Origin: Acanthopleura granulata
Taxonomy: Eukaryota; Mollusca; Polyplacophora; Chitonida; Chitonidae
Direction: 5' to 3'
DNA: 64,000 nucleotides
Assembly (NCBI GenBank): GCA_016165875.1
Contig: JABBOT010000005.1
Span: 22,280,520-22,344,519 of the forward strand
Each line of letters begins with the position of its first letter. Position 1 is the first letter of the stretch. Below, in pieces: positions 47,120-60,100 of the stretch. A model generated the notes under the pieces. The model was not told the DNA's origin. It ran no database searches and worked only from the letters and a program-made list of their open reading frames with translations. The position numbers were made by a program, and so were the translations under genes.

Positions 47120-47297
47120 AATATTTATTTATTTATTTATTTATTTGACTGGTGTTTACCGGCATGCTCAAGAATATTCCACTTGACAGCATTATGGTGG
47201 GAGGAAGCCGGGCAGAGCGCGGGAGAAACCCACGATCATTCGCAGGTTGCTGGTGGACCTTCCCACGTACGGCCGGAATATCCAACAAGCCAGTGTG
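47120..47297 (-). mobile_element. SINE-1, reverse orientation, with (ATTT)n
   Basis: 'tatttatttatttatttatt' then 'gcatgctcaagaatattcca', 'cattatggtgggaggaagcc' and 'ggaccttcccacgtacggcc', the reverse complement of the SINE-1 tail and body. Confidence 0.88.
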
Positions 47298-47450
47298 AAT
47301 GAATGAATGATTATGGCTTAACGCCACATCGGCAATATCTCAGCCATATCGTGGCGAGTCGAGCCAGTATGAGCTGGACTTGAACTCACACCGACGACAT
47401 TGGTGGAAGTCTTCTGGGTCATGACGCTGCACAATGCTACCCCCTCACCT
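47298..47450 (-). mobile_element. SINE-3, reverse orientation
   Basis: 'gattatggcttaacgccaca', 'tctcagccatatcgtggcg' and 'ctggacttgaactcacacc'. The last word is the reverse of a B-box (gtgagttcaagtcc). It abuts the SINE-1 copy with no gap, so one inserted at the end of the other or they moved together. Confidence 0.7.
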
Positions 47451-47498
47451 CCCACTAACACCCCACCCCACCCCAAGAAAGCCCGAGATTAATATTAC

Positions 47499-47502
<4 letters not shown>

Positions 47503-47533
<31 letters not shown>
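47503..47533. repeat. (AT)n microsatellite
   Basis: About 15 uninterrupted AT units. Confidence 0.95.
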
Positions 47534-47535
<2 letters not shown>

Positions 47536-47724
47536 CAAATGTACACAACATGGCTCATCTGAATGCTTTTCAGGAGTTCTGCGTCTTCCTGAGTTTATGT
47601 TCAGGTTGCTATGTCTTTACGAAGTTGTATTTCCTTGAAGAGTGGTAAACAAACCATTATAAAGACGTTAATTTATTACCTACAGATAGAGCCTGTATAT
47701 AATGAAGTTACAAACAACCCCATA

Positions 47725-47812
47725 CATATGAAACTCTGGATGGTCGTGGGTTTCCCTCCTGGTCTGTCCCCTTTCCTGCCCCCATAATGCTGAAATATTC
47801 TTGAGTAAACGC
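47725..47812 (+). mobile_element. SINE-1 fragment
   Basis: 'ctggatggtcgtgggtttcc', 'cctgcccccataatgctgaa' and 'atattcttgagtaaacgcc', with an internal deletion. Confidence 0.75.
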
Positions 47813-48052
47813 CACTGAAAACAAGGAAATGAACACCGTGCATGTGTAAGACAACGTAGGGGCTTTAGTTGCACGAAACACCCTGTCGTCTGCTGCTCCA
47901 TATTGACGACGCAGATTAAAATGGGTTGATCTCTGATCTCCCAACCTCGAGGCGGACATCTGTATGAATGCTATGTATGTATGCACACATGCGTGGGTTA
48001 TACGTTGTACTGAACAATATTTCAGTCATACGTCGACTATTAGTACTTAATA

Positions 48053-48300
48053 TGCCTTCTTGTGGCAAGTCCATGCCATCTAAGTGCTTCCGCCACTAGG
48101 ACATCATGCCGAAGACACCAGGCAAGACACCCCACATCTATAGCCTTATTATATTGACACCGGGCCTACCGACCCTGTTTCCTTGCTCTCACCCCTCAGT
48201 TCTGAGCGCCAAGCAAAGCTGGAACTCTTTGATATAACCCGACCTGGGATTAATCCCGGAAGCCCTGACCTCGAAGCGGACGAGTGTACGAATGAGGTGA
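48053..48300 (-). mobile_element. SINE-2, reverse orientation
   Basis: 'catgccgaagacaccaggca', 'attatattgacaccgggcct', 'ccctgtttccttgctctcac' and 'acccgacctgggattaatcc' are the reverse complement of the SINE-2 core and tRNA-like head. Confidence 0.83.
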
Positions 48301-49154
48301 TACAATGAAGCTAAACAGTGGAGTGCGGTTATGAGCAGAGGCGTTATTCTAACAAAGTAATGTGGGTTGGGAACCCTGTGCAAGTCCTTCAGCCCTCACT
48401 GAGGTCTCCACACACCGTGTCTGCCCACGTGGTCTATGAGATGTTTAAAGCTTCATTCCTTCCAGTCTAGAGAGGTGACGGGGGTAGAACAGGTGAGACA
48501 GATAGGCCTTATTTTACTGTGCATGGGTAATTGAACAGTTGCTCAATACTAAAATAGTTGCATTTGGTACGTGCATATATCTGCTGAATGATGCGTATAA
48601 ATGATGTGACTTCCTCTGCTGTATTGGCTATAAAACTTGTGAAGTCAGAGATGAATATGTACGGGTACAAAGTTGATAGTATGGGTCAGGGTACAGGGGC
48701 TTAGTTTTGGTTCAATAGTGACCCCAACCCCTCCTCCACCCCATCCCTCCTCCACCTCCAATTTCAGAACTTTTCCCACCCCACCCTCGTTAATGGTTGC
48801 TCTTCTTGGCTGTAATGGAGATGAGGATGGTCTCATATTCATTGAAGAATGTCGTTTCCTCAGTGAACATCGGAAAAGTGGGTCAGCGACGAATAATTCC
48901 CAACCCTGGTCTTTACGAATTCCGACAAAAAAGTTGTCTGCATATCCACGCGAGAGCACGACGCCATGTAAAGTCGCGTTCACCCAGAGGGCAGGGTTCA
49001 TGCATGTTGTCGTCTTAGTTACGTAACAACCCCCCCCCCCCCGCGTGGAAATTGCTACGAGACGTGAACAAACAGTGGGTATTGTTGACAGCCGTTTGAA
49101 TAACAAAGAGTAACATGAATTTGTGTAGTGTAACAAAGTGGACACAGTCATCGT

Positions 49155-49490
49155 TTGCTTTCGACGGGGTGGATTTCCCCCATAACACATGTCCGTTAGG
49201 AAACAGTTCCCGCCGAGGATTCATTTGAACGGGGCGAATGTCACAAAAATGTACTTCTGATAAAAATACGAACAGTTGCACTTTTGGTTGGATTCGAACG
49301 GGGTGGATTTAACGAAGAAATATGTCTGACAATGGGAGTTGTGTGTTGGGATTGATTCGAACGAGGTGGATTTAACGAAGAAATGTGTCTGACAATGAAA
49401 GTTGTGTGTTGGGATTGATTCGAACGGGGTGAATTTCACGAAAACATGATGTTTGATACTGACAGTTGCGTTCTTGGTTTGATTGGAATT
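49155..49490 (-). repeat. 63-bp minisatellite, about 5 copies, 21-residue period
   Basis: 'gattcgaacg' starts at 49291, 49354 and 49417 (63-base spacing), with older units on both sides. On the minus strand the unit reads FVKSTPFESIPTHNSHCQT without a stop for three copies. There is no splice, start or family support for a gene. Confidence 0.88.
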
Positions 49491-50494
49491 CGAATATATT
49501 CAGTTTCGAGCATCCGGGTGCTTCTCAAGGAACCGTAGGTAATAAGTAACATGCTGATTTTTTGAGGATTTTTAAAGTATAATGAATTGCATGTCACTGG
49601 AATTGTAATTTTTGAAGGCTAAACAAATTACGATTACCTTTAGAGAAAAATCTCTTGCCCGAAAGCTTTACTTCTCATGGAAAAATCTCAATCATGGCCT
49701 ATCTCGCCTTGGTGAAGGTTGCTTATTTTTACTTTCAGTAATCCAGTCACTTAACTGCAAGGCTACAAATAGCTGATTTACAACTTGCATGTTAGGAACA
49801 AACCTGCAACTCTCCTATTAAAATATGGTGATCGACGGACAGCTACAGAGCGAAAGCTAACGAAATTATGCGGGTGACTTATCTGCTTAAACACGGACCC
49901 TTGTGTTAAAATTATGGGAAGAAAGCAAGGACCTATCGTTCAATAAAAACGCCTGGGTTCAATAAAGCTATGTCTTGTGTCGCCTTTTAAGATATAGTTA
50001 TTCACTATAGTTTCCAAATGCTGCTAACATTCTGCTGCACGCGAGGATCACCTTCCATGTCTTTGTATGGCCTCGTTTTGGATAGGGTATTGTTGGCCTA
50101 TGTCTGCAGCCTTCTCATGGTAGCTCTCCGTTGCGGAGACCCGGAGCTGTGTGTGTACTAACAATGTCAGTGTTTGCCCCATGTGTATATCAGTTAGGCA
50201 GAGTTTTGTCGTGACGTTATGCTTGACGGCGGAGTTCAGACTTAGCATGGTGTATAATAGTCACGGGAACATCTGCTTATCGCAAACCATTTAGCAATTA
50301 CATGTCAGTCACTTCCCACGCATCCCAGTGTAAATTTTCACCTCGTGTATGCTTGTCACTTTGACTTTGTATAATATCAAAACACACCAAACTTATGTTT
50401 TTGTGACTGGACGCTAAAAGCATACGGCAACAGCTTGGGATGAGCTTGTATGTATGTTTACATTGAGAACGCAATATTTAGCAGTGTTTGTGTT

Positions 50495-50945
50495 TTTATT
50501 GGAAACATTACGCCAACTGAGCACGCGTTGTAAAGGTCGCATCAACTCTTGCCCGCTTTTCCACTTGTAAGTCCGCTCCTCCATCGTCCGTTTAACTACA
50601 CGTGAACATAAATGATCACACATCCTTTCGCTTGTCGCCCGTTTGACTACGCAGGAACATAGATGAGCAGTCATTGTAAAGGTAGGGCCATCTCTTGTTC
50701 ACTCACCCGATCGTCCCGTTTGTCAGTCTATCTGTCTCTCGCCCGTTTAATTACGCGGGAACACAAATGAACAAACATTGTAAACTTAAGAACGGATCAT
50801 GGCCTTCCCATTCGACCGATCGTTCGTTTGTCAGTCCGTCCGTCCGTTTAGCAATGCTGGCACATAAATAAGTGCGCACTGTAATGGTCACGTCAGCGCT
50901 TGTCCGCTCAGCCATTCATCCCTTCTCCGTTTAACCAGGAACTTT
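50495..50945. repeat. degenerate tandem repeat, about 100-bp unit, 4 copies
   Basis: 'cccgtttgactacgcaggaa' near 50637, 'cccgtttaattacgcgggaa' near 50742, 'tccgtttagcaatgctggca' near 50841 and 'tccgtttaactacacgtgaa' near 50586. Between them are 'cattgtaa' and 'gttcgtttgtcagtcc' words. Confidence 0.75.
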
Positions 50946-51718
50946 ACACGTGAGCCCGATTCAGATAATCTAAAACGATTTCGTTACAATTATGTGAACC
51001 ACTGTATGCTTTTCTCCAGCGACAGGCCAAACTTCTTGACACAGTAAACCCGTGGGTGAACCTGGATTGTCTCTTGTTTGTACATAGAAAAAATTGAAAA
51101 AAAAAAGAAGAAAAATAACTGCTTGTTGCAACCGGGTGTGTCACTTAACGTATTGTTATGAGTTTAAAAGGAATTGGTCATTGAGAATAAACAGTCTTGG
51201 GGAGTGAGTGATAATGGCGGGGTGGGGGTGGGGGTATTGGCCACGGGGTAGAAGTGCTTTCCTTTGAATCAAAATGTCACCCAAACTGTGGGCTCAAATC
51301 CCAATCTTAGACAGGGAATTTTTCCAGATTACCCTGCTTAATTTTCCCTCGGGCCTTGGTCACAAGATAGGTTTGAGGACTCTCACTTAGGTGGATTCAA
51401 ATGGAGTTCGCTGCAGATAGACCCGCAAAACCTCCTACTATCTCGCATTACGTGACGTCACGCCCACGCCCCGGTAAAGGAATGGACACAAGGTTTTGGA
51501 TGCAACAACAACAACATATATATATTCCACCACCGAACTCTGGTTAACAATTACAATCTACTGATGCCATGTGCACGGTGTTGTTCCGCTGTCAAACTGC
51601 CCTTTGGAGGCCAATTTGGTGATGCGAGGCAGACGAGAATCTGCGAGACTACCGTGTAGACAGCTTGACTTGCACCAAAATATAATCTAAACCTATAATG
51701 ACACCGTGGCAATTTTAA

Positions 51719-51930
51719 GCCCTGTTAGTGAAGCGTGATGACCCAGGAGCCTCTCACGAATGTGATCGCTGTGAGTTCAAGTCCATCTCATGCTGGCTTC
51801 CTCTACCGCCATACTTGGGAAGTGGATTTCCTCCCACCGAAATGCTGCCCGACTTCGTATAAGTGAAATATTTTTGAGTACGGCGTAAAATACCTATCAA
51901 ATAAATAAATAAATAAATAAGTAAATATAA
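51719..51930 (+). mobile_element. SINE-1 with internal deletion
   Basis: A head with a good B box (gtgagttcaagtccatctca), a shortened body, then 'gtgaaatatttttgagtacg' and an (AAAT)n tail. Confidence 0.88.
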
Positions 51931-53215
51931 CGACATACCTGGGAAAGTACGCCAGTAATGTGGTATGGGCGAGTTAAGCCACGTACAAGTGTTTGTTTTT
52001 GTTGTTGTAAATAGACTAGTGAAGCGGTGTTAGGCAGCTGATTGTACACAGCAGGAACCCGTGGCAGGGTCCAAAGCTACACGTCAGATGTGATGTAGGA
52101 GTAATCCGAGATCTGGTATCCGGTTACATTTGCGTAATTAAAGTGCGTGACTGTTCCTATCAAGCCAGGGTATTGCTGGAACCATAACAGCTTTAAAAGG
52201 TCAGGAAACAATACATTCAAGTAATGAGTGCATGGAAAACTTTGGTGAGTTGAAAGATAATGTTTGCATGTCATTCAAAACAACGGTTCTATTACAAGCC
52301 AGATTATCGCGATCAAATTCCAATTTCTACAACGTTATGGGTGCAGTCATTACGTGAGCGAGTTTTTATCGCCTGTGGATTGGAACTCTCTAATGGTCTA
52401 GGCATAGCAGATGGCTTTGACCCCCATAATACTCAAAACGAAGGGCCAACGAACGTCAGTTAGCTTTTGGATAATTGAATATTGGAAGGAATATGATTAG
52501 CCAAATATACGACGTTATCTGAGATATGACCTTCTACATATTCCTGTGATATACACTTGGTAAGCTTGATTGTCATTTCAAAACATGATCATGGTTTACT
52601 TTTTTATGTTTGTAGAACTAACATACAAATTATTAGGTTGTTTCTGGAAATAAAATACAAAATTTTATGTTTGAAAAATACATCGATGGAATGCTTTACT
52701 TGTCGTTTCCTTTAACGTCTATGCAAGACAATTTCTCTCCATAAACCTGTTCGGTACCTGCGCCTCAGCAATGACCGCCTTTACCAAACAGTCGTCTGTT
52801 TTACGAAGCAGTCGCGAATTGCGCATGGCGTTACATTAATTACAACAAACCTCACCATGGTGACCCACCTTGGTGTAGTGTTGCAACAGCTGTCTCCAAA
52901 GGTAAATATTTATAGCCTTAAAGGTTAGAAAGCTTTCGTGCTTCCCTTCCTGCCTTTACCACCACAAAGTTAATAGGATTACATAACATGTGTGTCAGGT
53001 ATACTGGCTTGAGTTTTCTCCACGTTTATTTAATGAAGAAATATTTTTTTCAAAAATACAGATAATATAAAGTATGTTTTGGCTGCGTGTACATCTATAC
53101 TTCTCAGACTGGAAAATGAAGTCGAATGATCTCTTGTTCAAAGACCAGAAGAGATAATGTGTTAGCAAGTTGTCCTGTCTCCGCCAGTCTCTCTGCCCGG
53201 CGTCTGTTAGCTTTT
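51931..53215. other. intergenic stretch; weak first-exon-like segment at 52857-52901
   Basis: Mostly featureless. At 52857 an ATG in good context (ctcaccatgg) opens 15 codons (MVTHLGVVLQQLSPK) ending at aag|gtaaat. It could be a first exon of a plus-strand gene, but its phase does not fit the CPES exon (an in-frame stop would follow). Confidence 0.35.
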
Positions 53216-53219
53216 GCTT

Positions 53220-53650
53220 CAAAACGCTACACCTCCTACAGTTTTTGTCCATTAAGGAACGAAACTTGAATCAAGTGTAGACGAAATCAAGATACAAAAT
53301 TCATAGTATCGATATTCCATTTCAGTTATCGGTTGTCTGTCCGTCTGTCTGTTTATCCACAGTATGTTGATATTTTCAGAACGCTACTTCTACAGTTTTT
53401 GCCTAATTTCAACGAAACGTAGCTCAAGTGTAGGCTACATCAAGATACATAATTCGTGTTATCGATTTTCCATTTCGGTGATCGTTGGTCCGCCTGTCTC
53501 TTCGTGTTAACATCCTTTAAAACGCTACTACTCTGACAGTTTTTGTACGATTTCAGCGACACTTGGTTAAAGTTTAGACAAGAGCACGGTACATAATTTG
53601 TAGTATCGGTATAGCATTTCGACGATTGGTTGTCTGTAAAAATTACGTCA
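53220..53650 (+). repeat. degenerate tandem repeat, same family as 18.06-18.79 kb
   Basis: 'ctcctacagtttttgtccat' near 53233, 'ctacttctacagtttttgcc' near 53385 and 'tctgacagtttttgtacgat' near 53532, each followed by 'gatac' and 'ttgtctgtc' words. The unit is about 145-155 bases here. Confidence 0.82.
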
Positions 53651-54934
53651 CGTATAAATACAGCTTAAAATGATTGAACAAAAAAACACACTGTCTGGTG
53701 CTCCATGATGTCAGGATTACAAATGTGCAAGAATTCTTTTCCTGCATTCTATAGTTTTCAAGTCTTTACCAAGTTTTTAAGAAAAAAATTGTCAAAATTC
53801 TCACATTTAAATAAGCACTTCAACTAAGCCTTTTCTTTGGTTGGCTGGCCAGACGATGTCGATGCTGGGAGCAGTAGATCAAAGGCACGGTCTCTCCTTA
53901 CATGTGGCCCAGCCCTGGTATCTGTTTATTTTATTTTGTTTTGGTTTTCACAATAGCCTGAGTTAACATTGCTAAGCTGTAGATAGGTGCCTGGCATTTT
54001 TCAAAATACCCCTTGTGGATGAAATGGTATGACCATGTTGACCTTGTTATAGATACTGGACAAAGGTCTCTTGATTTATACCACTTTCACTGAAGGGGTG
54101 TTTTCAATGCAGACTTGCATTGTACCCACATGAAGCAGTCTTTATAGATTCAAATCCAGTTAAATCCCGCTAGTCTTTTCTCTCTCATTTTTTTCAAGTA
54201 TCATGGAATTATTAGACACTACAGACCTTCTCCAAGCTCCCTGAGGTTCAATTTCTGTCTTTTCCTTATCATTTTTTGTTTTCAAATTTCATTTTTCAAC
54301 CTGACCTACTTTGGAGGCCATATTACCATGAATATAATGCGTTGACATGTCATTTTCTCCAGAAGGGTTCATCCGATCGAGCTGAAATTTAAAACGCAGA
54401 CACAATACGTCGGGGCAAATTACCTGTGCAAAAACCGTTTTCATGTCTTGAAAACTGTGGAAATGCATTGATTACCGAAATTGTTATGTGACCATAAGCT
54501 TTTGAATTTAAATAGTTTAACTATGCCACCTGATGTAATTTGATATACTGGTCACAAATCTGATCTTGTGTATTTCCTGCGATGTATACTCTTGACGCAG
54601 ATTAGGATCAAAGTTCTGAAAAGTGCAGTTTTCCCCTTATTTGGAGGTAACAAGACAGAAAACAGTTACAGCTGTTTTTGCTGAAAATTGCGGAGCACGA
54701 AAAAGCAGAAATTCCCCACAGTGACAGGAAATCGTTATAGTTGTAAAGCTGAAAATCGCTGAGTGCAGTTTACCATGAGAATGGGCATCATCCTTACTAT
54801 AACGTGTTCTTTATGTAATTTGTTATGGGCTATGAGCAAAAGATCAAAGCTGCATTGCTTCCATTCTCTTGCATTCTCTACTTTTTATTTCACCATGAAG
54901 TTACAAGGGGACTACCAGATATGGCCTGGCCCCC

Positions 54935-55050
54935 GGCAACGTTGTTGGATAACAGCTTTAATTTTGCAATTGACTCCGTGATAATTTTGGGCCAACCAGT
55001 AGAGGGACTGTCACATCAGAGACTCTGGTTATTCATGGATTTCTTACATT
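54935..55050 (+). repeat. diverged partner of the 18.8-kb orphan exon region
   Basis: NFAIDSVIILGQP and LSHQRLWLF here parallel NFVIDSVTILFQP and LSQQRFWFV at 18825-18900. The DNA words 'attgactc(c/t)gtga(c/t)aatttt' also match. The 54-codon frame is not preserved after that point. Confidence 0.6.
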
Positions 55051-55059
55051 GTTCCTATT

Positions 55060-56940
55060 TATAACACTTTAATTACCCCTCCAGCTTGAATATGTTTGGT
55101 TGATGGAATAGTTAACTTATATAATAAGCAAAAGCGAATAATGATGAAATGCGAAGTTTCCTGATTTGATTACGCGTGACCTAATTATGCGGAGGTATAC
55201 TGCCTGGCACCATGTTGTTTGTAGGTTGTCATGTATATGAATGGTTGTCAATTGCTTGGCGTTTTTCGCGAGACTTATATACCTGTGGCTATAAGATTGG
55301 CACTATATGGTGTTTATACAGTGCCTTATATACGTATGGTTGTCATTTGCGATATAGTGTTTATGGAGTACCTTATGTACCATTTGTTGTCATTTGCGTG
55401 GCACTATAATGTGGTTTTATGTTTCAGCAAGACTTCCACACCAATGGTTGTCTTTTGCTTGACACTATATAGTTTTTATTTTCTTAAGACGTATACATAC
55501 CTATGGTGGTTGTTTGCTTGGTGTTTTGGTGTTGTTGTAATGTCCCTTTTTCGTGTGATTGTGACTTTTTCAAACTGCGGCAAATTTATCTCTCTTCTCC
55601 TGTTTTAGAAGCCATTAGGTATTGAGCAAACCGCGGAAAGGCCGCACACTGCCTAACTCGCCTGCGGTGATGTTTATTGGTGTGCTCGTATTGTCTGTGG
55701 TGGATATATCTCACCCCTCACTGATTATCCTCATGTTGCTTACTGATATTGGGCTGAAAATTGGAATCTCTCGCACATGTGGGAAAACAGCTCTTTCAGA
55801 ACCATTAATTTCGTCTTCCATTACAAAAAACTGAAAACGGAAGGGAAAGAAAAATAACAATGAAGTAAGCATTTGTAGGAAGACCTTTAAAACTGTATCT
55901 GAAAATAGCTTTAATTTTGGGGGTCTGGAAGCGAAGTGGACAGAGTCCAACGGCGGCATTTCTGAGGTGGTCAAAATTGTGAGCGATTTACCGAAGTAGC
56001 TCCAGTTTTAGAGTGTAATGCCGCGGTGTGTTTTAGCATCTCTGAAATGTTTTCTTCTATTTGGGCAGGTAAGCCTCTATACAGCATTGTCACTGTATAG
56101 CACAACGTAAGTAAGTGATGAAATACGGCTCAAATCATTTGTAGACAGTAACATTTGAGTCTTCTTTGCAGGCACTCTTTTGCTTTATGATACAGTATGT
56201 CTAATTACTGTTACCCAGCTGCACCAACCATACGCATGTTACTTTGACTGGGTCATTATATATCGCATTGGGGTCATCTCTTATCTTCTATTCATTATCC
56301 TTGGTAGCTTGCAACAAGGATAATGACCAAACACCAGTCAAATAAATAAATAAATAAATAAATAAAACTAAGTTGAGCTGTGTGAAAGTTTCATCACAGA
56401 TGGGGCTGGCTATAGTCCTCACGTTTCTCCGGCTGGTGAGTCAGTTGTGCAGCATTAACAACGTTATTGGCTATTAAAGCACTGTGTGGTAAGGATTTCA
56501 GTCAGAAGGAAATGTACATGTTGAGTTTATTTAGCTGGGAAAAAAGCAAGGCAAAAAATTTGTTCCTGAATTACTTTTTGAATGACGTATAAAGAAGGAT
56601 AACTTCGAGTGTTCATGGTGGAAGCAAAGTTAAAAATTCAAAAAAAACAAAATTAAAGCTGTTTTCCAACAACGTTGCCGGGGTCGAACCTTCCTGTTTG
56701 CTTCTTTGTTTTTCTTTCAGATAAACAGATAGCCCTTTCAATGACAGTTTCAAAACGTAACTTGAACGCCGGACATGAACAGGACAAAAAATTGATGTAG
56801 AACTGAGAAGATTAAAATAAAATACTGTTGTTTTATTTTAAAGAGAGAATGAAGAAGAAAATGAATATTTCAAATAAAAACAGTTGGGTTAAATTTAAGG
56901 TATTACAATTTAAAAAGAGTATCTCTTTGAAAAGAATACT
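55060..56940. other. intergenic stretch, no gene seen
   Basis: 55225-55520 contains loosely repeated 'tatggttgtcatttgc' / 'ggcactatat' words, a degenerate repeat of about 70-80 bases. An isolated SINE-1 tail (ccaaacaccagtcaaataaa plus (AAAT)n) lies at 56325-56370. Confidence 0.45.
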
Positions 56941-56941
56941 T

Positions 56942-57178
56942 ATTATTTGATTGGTATTATACAACGTGCTGAGGAATATTTCACTTTTGGACGATTGCCA
57001 GCGTTGTATGCTTTGTGGAAAGTAACCAGACATAGTCGAGAGGGAACCCATGGTCATCCACGGGTTGCCGACAAACTTTACTACTTATGGCTGGAGAGGA
57101 AGTAGGCCTACGTCCGCCAGAGTTGGACTTGAACTCACAGCATTCGCATTGGAAAGAGGTTCCTGGGTTATTGTGAAA
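56942..57178 (-). mobile_element. SINE-1, near full length, reverse orientation
   Basis: 'tttgattggtattatacaac', 'gaggaatatttcacttttgg', 'cccatggtcatccacgggtt' and 'tggacttgaactcacagcat' (reverse B box) give tail, body and head in reverse order. Confidence 0.85.
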
Positions 57179-60100
57179 TATGAATATTTATAATGATTTT
57201 AAAATTGAATAATCTTAAAAGTAAATGCAAGGTAATGTCTTCCTGTAAAATTAACACCTGACCATTAAAAACGCCTGCAGTTTCAAATTATCCACCTAGA
57301 CTATTTCTCCTCATCTTTTTTTTTTTTTGGACGGTGAAATACACATATGCTGTATCCATTATTATACTTGTTCATATAGCCTAGTCCACATATGGTCCCC
57401 AAATGATCCTTGTCAGTTTCAACATGCTGGATATTTGTGACAGTTGTCAACCAACAATCTCTCCATTTAAAACCACACACTTTTGTAACGGTTTAGTATT
57501 CCACGGGGCGGGTTTGTGAAAATAAATTGACGTAATTTGTCCATGTTGAATTCTTTTAAGCTGTCATATACTTACATGATAACGACGATTTTCGGACTGT
57601 TTCATTCACTTCCAACATTTTGGCCCTGTTTTGGACTTGGGCAGTTTACCTTACTTTTCAGATGCAAATGCGTGTTTATTGTACTCACAGCCTTCTGTGT
57701 GAAAATCACTTACTTTATTTTTATGTTTTCTTTTACCCTGTGCGCAGACCTGTTCTAGTATAATGATCAGTGGAAAACAACGATTGCGTGAAATGAACAT
57801 AAGAAATCATAGGTGCAGGTGTCGTTGGCGCTGCATCATGTTTTGTTATTACAATTGCGCAAGCGACAGCGTAACCGCTACAACTATGTACATATGTAGC
57901 ATCTGTATAGCATTCGGCTGACCCGTTACTCTGCGTCTTCCTGCATGCATGGATCAGACGCACTCCGCACACAACCGTTATATTTGTCTGCACAGCTGAG
58001 TCAGCCTTAAAACAGAGCCACTGGAAAGGCAGTCCTGTGAGATACATGTCATAGCGGGCCTGACGAGCGGGAAAAGCCTGGGGGCGATTAGTTCGGACGT
58101 TGCTCATGTCACCGGGTTCTCTACCCCTCCTCTGGACCGACGTCCTCCAGGGGCGACGAGTGCTCTGGTGGGCGCAGGCAGTAAACTACACAACCTTTAT
58201 TACAGGCCCAGTGAGTCTCACGTTGCTGTCGTGCGTCAGTGAAGTGTGAAAGGGTAATGTGCATTTCTACAGTAAATTTTGCGCCGCATGCTCGCATAAT
58301 ACAGTCATTGTGACCTAAGCACAGCGCTTATACGTCTCACGATTCTACTTGTTGTATTGTGACGTTTTCGACGCCGATGACTTCATGGTGGTGCCTGTTT
58401 TTCGTTTTAAGCGCCTGTCGACTGTAAATAGCTGTATATTTCTGTTTCATGAGTGTGTTATCGGAGGATGCTTGTCCTCAATAATGTTTTGGCTCGTCTC
58501 GGGACTGTTGCTGTGTTGTAGTGGTCAAGTGATGCGTCGTCTGTTCGAATGGAAGGCTGTCACGTTTCCCTTACAAACAGCAATAGGAAATCAACATGAG
58601 AGCCTTACAAACTTGTGGTAACGGACTGCAATTGATGTTTTTGTCAGAGTCATTTAGAAGTTAGAAATGGCATTGCAGGGAAGAGATTCTTGTATCGCTA
58701 CCAAATGCTGTTAGTGTCTAAATCAAAATGTTGTCAGACCAATAAATAGATGTAGTTCATCTGTAAGAATCTCTTCCCTGTTATGTTATTGATATATTAT
58801 GATGATTTTATACAACCGAGTATATAAGAACTGTATATACCTTATTATCACATAATGGTCATCCGGAGACGACATCGAGACCATGAACATAACCGGAGCT
58901 CCCGAGCCATGTTCCATTTAGGTAACAACGAAAACTTTGAAACCTGGTGTGGGTTCAGTCCAGACCTTAGAACTGGAATTCCTCCGTTCTCAGTGTTCAT
59001 GGGACTTAGTGATAATAAGCGGTGGACGTTGCTTGTGGGACCGATTGTGCCGTATTGATTTCTTGGAAGAGCACTTTTCTTTACTACTGTGTTTTGCATG
59101 TCAATACGTCACACGTTGGAAAGTTGCTCAGTGAATTAATCACCAAAGGTGGTTGTTTGCACAATATCTACTATGAAGTGAGATAAAATCAATTTGTTCC
59201 GTGCAGCATCGTGGAATATACTCTGAAAAAGCAAATGTGTTCTGTTTTGTACACATCTGTTTGTGTAGCTCTCGAGGTGAACGAAATGTGGGCCACTGGT
59301 ACACAATCTGGTACAAATTAGAAGCATAGTTGCACAATGATGCCCTCACCAATTAAGGTAAACATTGATGTTCCTGCGCAAATTTTCTGCAATTAATGTC
59401 CACCTGTGGTACGTATCTTGTGTACATTTTGTACACAATTTCTTTTAGAGAGTCGCTGGAAACTCTATTCCGACATATTAGATTCGGTACGATTGACTCT
59501 TACTTATATGCTAAATTCTTTGAGGAATCAGTATTAGAGTAAAGCTCTTTTTATTTATAAGCAAAACCTAGCTAAAGGAATTAACCTCACTAGATCATAT
59601 GTACAGGTATATATGCTTTGATGAAGTATGCCCCATAAAGTGTTTTAAGTGTAGCCTTTTCTTTTTGCCATATTACATAACCGGGATACTGCACTTCCAA
59701 GAAATGTAAAACGTGCACATTGAGGAAATGGATAGCGCCGCCATTTTATGAATGTCATCTAATCAGGTGAGAGTTATTTGTATAACCCCATGCAGGCCGT
59801 TACTGATTCCTTTTGACGCCACTCGAACCCCGTTCTGCCTATTTGCTATATCAGTATGCGTCAATTGGGTATACATGTATAGAATTGTCGCGGTTTCGCT
59901 AATGTGGTGTATCGCACGACCTGATAATACTTTAAGAAAAAACGAAACAGAAACCACGGTACAATGGGACGGCCATCTTTTGCCCTGGATCATCAGTCGT
60001 AATGATGTCTATCCATCCATCTGTAACCTTATGTTCCTGAAATCCTATGGATGAATTCATGGTTGTTTCTAAGTTAGGCGAACGTTTTTTGTCTTTGATT

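Noticed and set aside
48645..49190. Minus-strand frame of 181 codons, the longest outside the two genes
   Set aside because: It runs through G/C homopolymers and a Gly-rich low-complexity part, has no splice or family support, and I recognise no domain.
57733..58107. Minus-strand frame of 124 codons in a CpG-rich patch
   Set aside because: No recognisable domain, no splice sites defining it, composition unlike the supported exons.
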